Below, piece after piece: positions 4,300 to 7,976 of a DNA stretch of 7,976 nucleotides. How positions within the stretch are numbered: the first letter of the stretch is position 1; each line of letters begins with the position of its first letter. A program made the translations under genes and the position numbers. The notes below the pieces were generated by a model. The model was given only the letters and a program-made list of their open reading frames with translations, was not told where the DNA came from and ran no database searches. Origin of the DNA: an uncultured Clostridia bacterium (GTDB lineage: Bacteria > Bacillota > Clostridia > Oscillospirales > Acutalibacteraceae); the NCBI GenBank assembly GCA_947302895.1, contig CAMYWU010000061.1:1-7976 (forward strand), given 5' to 3'.

Positions 4300-5460
4300 A
4301 TGAAAAAATCAAGATTAATTCCTTTTTTGCTTGCAGTATTGCTGCTTTTTTCCTCCTGTGCGAAAAGCGTTCCGACTGTGAAGGTGAACAGCGAAGAGTG
4401 GAAAACAAATTATACATATGTTTTCTGCCACGGGCTTTCGGGCTGGGGCAGCTATGATAAGCAGAATAAATTCCTCAAATACTGGGGTATGCGAAACGGC
4501 GACCTGCTTAAATACTTAAACAAACAGGGCTTTAACTGCGTGAGCGCTTCTGTTGCGCCCCACGGCAGCGCCTGGGACAGAGCTTGCGAGCTGTACGCTC
4601 AGCTGACGGGAAGCGTTGTTGATTATGGAAAGGAACATAGCGAGCGCTGCAATCACGAACGATTCGGAACAGACTACAGCAAAAAGCCCCTTATTGAAAA
4701 ATGGGACAGCGAAAACAAGATTAATCTTATCGGTCATTCCTTTGGCGGCGCAACCGTAAGACTTATGGGCGAGCTGCTTGCAAACGGAAGCGAAGCGGAA
4801 AAGGCGGCAACCGATGAAAGCGAGCTTTCGCCCCTCTTCACAGGAGGCAAGGCGGATTATATAAACAGCATAACTGCGCTTGCATCCCCCCATAACGGAA
4901 CAACAGCATACGATATTGATAAGGATGAGGAAGCGGGAAGCGCTGTTCAGAACTGGCTGAGCGGCATAATGGCAAAGGCAAACAGCGCCCCGGATGACGG
5001 CAGAGCCGATTTTGATAACGCAAATTATGATATGCTCATTGATAATGCGCTTGAGCTCAACTCAAGAATTGAAACGCTTGAAAATGTTTACTATTTCTCA
5101 TATCCCTGCAACTCTTCTGTGAAAACAGAGGAAGGAAATTATATTCCCGATGAAAGCAAAACCGAAAAGATGTTTGTTAAAACAGCAATTCTTATGGGAA
5201 GATTTACCGAAACAACCCCCGACGGTTTTGTTGTTGATGAAAGTTGGCAGATGAACGACGGACTTGTTAATACCGTTTCAGCGTATGCGCCAATCGGTGC
5301 ACCCCAGAAGCAATATGAAGAAAATAATGTTCAAAAGGGTGAATGGAATATAATGCCGATTTATGACGGCGACCATATGTCCCTACAGGGAGGATTTACG
5401 GTAAAGAATGATGTTCGTGATTTCTTTGTGGAGCACCTGGAAATGGTAAACAAATTGTGA
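4300..5460 (+). CDS. Secreted lipoprotein lipase, family I.5-like (zinc-containing, alpha/beta hydrolase)
   Basis: This is a 386-residue protein; ATG 4300 has GGAG (4290-4293) upstream and is followed by a lipoprotein signal (MKKSRLIPFLLAVLLLFSSC), with C20 as the lipid-attached residue. The mature protein should sit on the outer face of the cytoplasmic membrane. Motifs in order are those of Geobacillus-type triacylglycerol lipases: HGLSGWG (44-50, oxyanion region), FLKYWG, WDRACELYAQL (92-102), VDYGKEH, HERFG, GHSFGG (145-150, nucleophile Ser147), ASPHNGT (195-201), NDGLVNTVS (319-327, catalytic Asp320) and DHMS (catalytic His359). The four ligands of the structural zinc in the Geobacillus L1 lipase appear to be present: D93, H113, H119 and probably D239, though the last alignment is less certain. 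It probably hydrolyses ester lipids at the cell surface. Its last codons and stop lie within a palindromic repeat. The identity is strong; substrate chain length cannot be read from the sequence. Confidence 0.9.
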   Translation: MKKSRLIPFLLAVLLLFSSCAKSVPTVKVNSEEWKTNYTYVFCHGLSGWGSYDKQNKFLKYWGMRNGDLLKYLNKQGFNCVSASVAPHGSAWDRACELYAQLTGSVVDYGKEHSERCNHERFGTDYSKKPLIEKWDSENKINLIGHSFGGATVRLMGELLANGSEAEKAATDESELSPLFTGGKADYINSITALASPHNGTTAYDIDKDEEAGSAVQNWLSGIMAKANSAPDDGRADFDNANYDMLIDNALELNSRIETLENVYYFSYPCNSSVKTEEGNYIPDESKTEKMFVKTAILMGRFTETTPDGFVVDESWQMNDGLVNTVSAYAPIGAPQKQYEENNVQKGEWNIMPIYDGDHMSLQGGFTVKNDVRDFFVEHLEMVNKL

Positions 5461-5495
5461 TTTGTCGGGGGCATCGCCCCCGCAAATCACAATTT
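5452..5495 (+). repeat. Palindrome with AAATTGTGATTT ends overlapping the lipase stop codon; possible terminator
   Basis: Arms of 13 bp (5452-5464 and 5483-5495) continue inward into GGGGG (5467-5471) paired with CCCCC (5477-5481), with one bulged C and a 5-base loop. The terminal 12 bases are identical to the ends of the repeat block at 2164-2503, and its left 19 bases equal the reverse complement of that block's right end. The lipase TGA (5458-5460) is inside the left arm. There is no T tract on the plus strand, so it is a stable 3'-end hairpin but not a textbook terminator. Confidence 0.75.
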
Positions 5496-5570
5496 CGTGG
5501 TCCGTGGCTCGTGGCTCGTGTGCGTTGCCGCTATTAATTGCTAACCACGGATCACGGATCACGAATCACG
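5496..5570. repeat. Inverted arrays of 7-base repeats (CGTGRYY), copy 2
   Basis: Four units run on the plus strand (5496-5523: CGTGGTC, CGTGGCT, CGTGGCT, CGTGTGC). Four units run on the minus strand from 5570 back to 5543 (CGTGATT, CGTGATC, CGTGATC, CGTGGTT). About 19 bases separate the two arrays. The arms are related but not identical, so the pairing contains mismatches or wobbles. The block is flush with the palindromes on both sides. It shares its unit with 110-140. There are no spacers, which excludes a CRISPR array. Confidence 0.7.
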
Positions 5571-5608
5571 AAATTGAGATTTATCGCCTCAGCGATAAAT
5601 CTCAATTT
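5571..5608. repeat. Perfect 17-bp palindrome with AAATTGAGATTT ends
   Basis: Arms 5571-5587 and 5592-5608 are exactly complementary with the loop CTCA. Its outer 12 bases differ by one base (T to A) from the AAATTGTGATTT ends seen at 2164 and 5452, and its inner ATCGC also occurs at 2176-2180. It is thus another member of the same repeat family, with a compensatory change in both arms that keeps the stem perfect. Confidence 0.75.
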
Positions 5609-5641
5609 GAAAAAGAGCTCTTATTCCAAGAGCTCTTTTTC
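5609..5641 (-). terminator. Intrinsic terminator of the MATE gene, starting inside its last codons
   Basis: Arms 5609-5622 and 5628-5641 make a 14-bp stem (core AGAGCTCT) with the loop ATTCC. Runs of A on one side and T on the other make it symmetrical, so it can work in both directions and may also stop plus-strand transcripts from the lipase. On the minus strand the 5' arm encodes the final KELLE residues of the transporter, and the TAA (5621-5623) falls at the loop border. Confidence 0.85.
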
Positions 5642-6982
5642 TTTTTGCATTTGATTTAGTTTTTTGTGTTTTATTAAATAAATGATAACAAGCGGAATAT
5701 CCGCAAACAGCCATGCGGCAGGAGCGGCATAGCAAACGGCGGTGAAGCCGATAAGTTTTGAGAAGATGAATGCAATTGAAATTCTTCCGAAAAATTCGCC
5801 TGCGCCTGCAATCATATTTGCATATGTGAAGCCGAGTCCCTGAAGCGTATTTCTCAAAACGAAGAGAACGGCAACAAGGCTGTAGCACTGAACGGTTGCA
5901 AGCAGATAGCGCTTTGCCGCAAACATAATTTCAGGGTTTTGCTCCTTCATAAAGATTGAAACCATCGGCGGACCGATGAAATAGAGTATCAGGCTCATAA
6001 CAACGGAAACTCCGAGGTCAAGAAGGAAAATCCGTTTAACCGATTTGGTTATTCTCCCGTAGTTTTTAGCGCCGTAGTTCTGACCAACAAAGGTCTGGGT
6101 TGCAACGCCGAGGGCGGACATCGGAAGATTTGTTAAGTTTTCAACTCTTCCTGCCGCCGTGAAGCCTGCAATAACATTCGCTCCGAAGGAGTTAACCGCA
6201 CTTTGAAGCGCCATTGTTCCAACTGAGGTTATCGTGAACTGGAGCGACACGGGTATTCCGAGCTTGATTTGCTCAAAGGCTGTTTTAAGGTGGGGCTTTA
6301 AGTCCTCTTTTTTGATGTTAACATCGGGATTTAGCTTGAAGATATAGAAGCCTGTTAAGCACGCTGCGGTTATATGTGAAATCAGGGTTGCCGCTGCTGC
6401 GCCCTCAACTCCCCATCTGAACGTTTTAACAAAGAGCAAATCAAGAAGGAAGTTGATAAAAACCGTAACCGTGAAGAAATAAAGCGGCTTTTTGCTTTCG
6501 CCAACCGCCCTTGAAATTGCGGTGAAATTATTTGAAAGCATCTGGAAGGGAACGCCGAAATACAGAATGTTAACATAGGATGCCGAAAGCTCAATTATTT
6601 CATCGGGCGTTCCTATAAGCCTGAGCAGCGGGTTTGAAACAAGATGGGCGATTATAACAATTATTACGCCTATTGTAAACGCAACAACAACGCTGCTCCC
6701 CGAATAGTGGGCAACCTTTTTTGAATCCCTTGCGCCAAAGGCGTGGGCAACGGGGATTGTAAAGCCGCTTGTCAGACCCAGGGCTGCGCCGATAATAAAT
6801 GAGTTAATAGAGCCAACATTGCCAACCGCTGCAAGCGCATCGGTGCTTACATATCTGCCGACTATGATATTATCAACAAGCGCATAATTATATTGAAGAA
6901 GCGATGAAAACATTATCGGCAGAGCAAAAAGAATTATGCTTTTAACTGCGCTGCCCTCAAGCATATCAATTTTTCGTTTCAT
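5621..6982 (-). CDS. MATE family multidrug/organic cation efflux transporter
   Basis: This is a 453-residue protein, the usual length for NorM/DinF-type MATE proteins. On the minus strand AAAAGG (6990-6995) lies 7 bases before the ATG. The chain is strongly hydrophobic, consistent with 12 membrane helices in two homologous halves (about 15-215 and 235-440) joined by a charged cytoplasmic loop (KLNPDVNIKKEDLKPHLK). Family landmarks include ALPIMFSSLLQ, VDNIIVGRYVSTDALAAVG near the start and the second-half motif VGQNYGAKNYGR (299-310), a counterpart of AHAFGARDSKKV (79-90). MATE proteins export drugs or metabolites against Na+ or H+ gradients; the substrate and coupling ion cannot be told here. 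The gene lies 64 bases downstream of the DUF3048 gene on the same strand, behind a hairpin. I see no convincing promoter of its own in that gap. The C-terminus runs into the terminator stem. Confidence 0.92.
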   Translation of the reverse strand: MKRKIDMLEGSAVKSIILFALPIMFSSLLQYNYALVDNIIVGRYVSTDALAAVGNVGSINSFIIGAALGLTSGFTIPVAHAFGARDSKKVAHYSGSSVVVAFTIGVIIVIIAHLVSNPLLRLIGTPDEIIELSASYVNILYFGVPFQMLSNNFTAISRAVGESKKPLYFFTVTVFINFLLDLLFVKTFRWGVEGAAAATLISHITAACLTGFYIFKLNPDVNIKKEDLKPHLKTAFEQIKLGIPVSLQFTITSVGTMALQSAVNSFGANVIAGFTAAGRVENLTNLPMSALGVATQTFVGQNYGAKNYGRITKSVKRIFLLDLGVSVVMSLILYFIGPPMVSIFMKEQNPEIMFAAKRYLLATVQCYSLVAVLFVLRNTLQGLGFTYANMIAGAGEFFGRISIAFIFSKLIGFTAVCYAAPAAWLFADIPLVIIYLIKHKKLNQMQKEKELLE

Positions 6983-7019
6983 TTTTTATCCTTTTGTATA
7001 GTTTATTTTGTGTGAAAAT

Positions 7020-7039
7020 GGCGCAGTAAAAACTGCGCC
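7020..7039 (-). terminator. Hairpin between the DUF3048 gene and the MATE gene
   Basis: Arms 7020-7027 and 7032-7039 (GGCGCAGT / ACTGCGCC) form a perfect 8-bp stem with a 4-base loop. On the minus strand it lies 7 bases after the DUF3048 stop and is followed by ATTTTCAC, a short T tract. It is a plausible, perhaps leaky, terminator; readthrough would provide transcription of the MATE gene. Confidence 0.65.
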
Positions 7040-7046
7040 GAAAAAT

Positions 7047-7976
7047 TTAGTTTTCAGGGTTTGTGAAGGTAACCTTTCCTTCGTTGTTTGAGGAAACAAG
7101 ACCGATATAGGATTTTCCGGGATTGATTTTAAGCTCGTTTCCGTTTACATCCTTAAGATAGAGCTTGTTATCCTTGATTTCCCATTTGATTGCGGTTTTT
7201 GTTCCGTTTGAAGCATAGTAGCCGTTGGTGCCTGTGTAGAGATAATTGAGATAGGTTGTTGATGAACCCTTATAAGGGGTTGTTATGTATTTTGTTTCAT
7301 CCATAAGGATAATAACATTCTGGAATGCAACATCCTTTTCCCAATCGTTTGAGTGGTATTTGCCTTCTTTATATGTGAAGTTTCTTGTATCGGTTCTTGA
7401 GGAGAATTTTGCTCCGATTTTCTGAGCCTTTTCGCTTCCTGCGTCAACAACAGTTTCATTGAAGGAGAGCTTTGAGAACTTATCCTCTTTAAGCTCGGTT
7501 CTTATATTCTTTTCCTTTATAACCGTGGGGAGATTCTTTCCGTTTAAAATGCCCCTGTGCTCGGAGGAAACGCTTCTTGTTTTATCTCTTCCGAAAAGCT
7601 TTCCGCCGTTCATACCGTCGATATCATCAACGCCGTCTTTTTTGATTGTTTCATATCCGCCTGTGTAGCTTGCCTTGCTGTGGCTTCCGCCCCAGTGAAT
7701 ATAAATAGCGTCGAAGTATTCGCTGAACTTAACATATGAGGGACGAGCCGAACGAATCGGTCCAACCTTTTCGGGAACAGAGGTATAGTCCGCGTATAAC
7801 CAGAGCATACGGCTGATTCCGCCTTCAACCTCGCCTTCAACAATGATATCGGGGGTTGTAATTCCCCACTGAGGTCTTGCAGGGCGGAGGTTTTCAACAA
7901 CTATTGCAACGGGACGAACGCCGATAGCCGAATTATTGTAGTCCTTTTCACCCGTAAGCGGGTTGAGATACTCGGG
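7047..7976 (-). CDS. DUF3048 (YerB-like) domain protein, N-terminus beyond the window
   Basis: The frame is open from the window edge (7976) to TAA 7047-7049, giving 309 visible residues. An internal ATG at 7806-7808 is not the start, because conserved family sequence continues upstream of it. That upstream part reads NPLTG (5-9), then RPVAIVVENLRPARPQWGI (21-39) and DIIVEGEVEGGISR, followed by GPIRSARP (72-79) and DAIYIHWGGS (about 89-98). These are hallmarks of the N-terminal DUF3048 domain. The remainder, including EKDVAFQNVIILMDE and a Gly/Lys-rich beta region ending TFTNPEN, fits the C-terminal DUF3048 domain. B. subtilis YerB, a lipoprotein, is the best-known relative; its biochemical function is unsettled. 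A signal peptide or lipobox would lie outside the window. The C-terminus appears complete. Confidence 0.88.
   Translation of the reverse strand, partial: PEYLNPLTGEKDYNNSAIGVRPVAIVVENLRPARPQWGITTPDIIVEGEVEGGISRMLWLYADYTSVPEKVGPIRSARPSYVKFSEYFDAIYIHWGGSHSKASYTGGYETIKKDGVDDIDGMNGGKLFGRDKTRSVSSEHRGILNGKNLPTVIKEKNIRTELKEDKFSKLSFNETVVDAGSEKAQKIGAKFSSRTDTRNFTYKEGKYHSNDWEKDVAFQNVIILMDETKYITTPYKGSSTTYLNYLYTGTNGYYASNGTKTAIKWEIKDNKLYLKDVNGNELKINPGKSYIGLVSSNNEGKVTFTNPEN

Noticed and set aside
5496..5570. CRISPR array
   Set aside because: The repeats are 7 bases long, contiguous without spacers, and inverted in two halves.
5462..5659. A 65-codon plus-strand open frame after the lipase
   Set aside because: It lies wholly in palindromes and heptad repeats and runs into the end of the transporter gene on the other strand.
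6983..7019. Separate promoter for the MATE gene
   Set aside because: A TATACA-like hexamer is present, but it lies only a few bases from the ribosome binding site and lacks a matching -35 box.
7806..7808. ATG as start of the DUF3048 protein
   Set aside because: Conserved DUF3048 sequence (NPLTG, RPVAIVVEN, ARPQWGI) continues upstream in frame to the window edge, so the gene is truncated by the window.

Overview
The window looks like a chromosomal segment of an anaerobic, low-to-moderate GC Gram-positive bacterium of the class Clostridia, probably a gut Oscillospiraceae/Ruminococcaceae-type organism. This is inferred from gene families, strong GGAGG-type ribosome binding sites, a sigma-A-type promoter, a DUF3048/YerB protein, a ydjGHI-like cluster, and intergenic palindromes of a kind I associate with these genomes. 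Taxonomy was not tested by any search.

Layout. (1) Positions 1-2168, plus strand: the zinc-ribbon tail of a probable SPFH (YdjI-like) protein, then a two-zinc-ribbon membrane protein (YdjG-like) and a TPM-domain membrane protein (YdjH-like). In Bacillus subtilis these three families sit together with pspA and are linked to membrane stress. (2) Positions 2164-2503: a 340-bp gene-free block of nested inverted repeats. (3) Positions 2515-4278, plus strand: a well-formed promoter drives a peroxide/thiol-redox operon. It encodes a Cys-type glutathione peroxidase, a thioredoxin-reductase-like flavoprotein lacking the classical NADPH-phosphate motif, and a thioredoxin whose reading frame is broken by an 11-base insertion just before its cis-proline. 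A hairpin terminator closes the operon. (4) Positions 4300-5460, plus strand: a lipoprotein lipase of the zinc-containing Geobacillus type (family I.5) with all catalytic and predicted zinc residues. (5) Positions 5452-5641: a convergent intergenic region made almost entirely of stem-loops, namely two related palindromes flanking a block of inverted 7-base repeats, followed by a terminator. (6) Positions 5621-6982, minus strand: a MATE efflux transporter. (7) Positions 7047-7976, minus strand: a DUF3048 (YerB-like) protein running off the window edge.

The redox operon is the clearest functional unit. The reductase would reduce a thioredoxin, which would recycle the peroxidase. The break in thioredoxin is therefore the main puzzle: either the gene has decayed, the sequence carries an artefact, or some recoding rescues it. 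The second point of interest is a dispersed, modular palindrome family whose members share the terminal sequence AAATTGTGATTT and overlap or abut the ends of genes.
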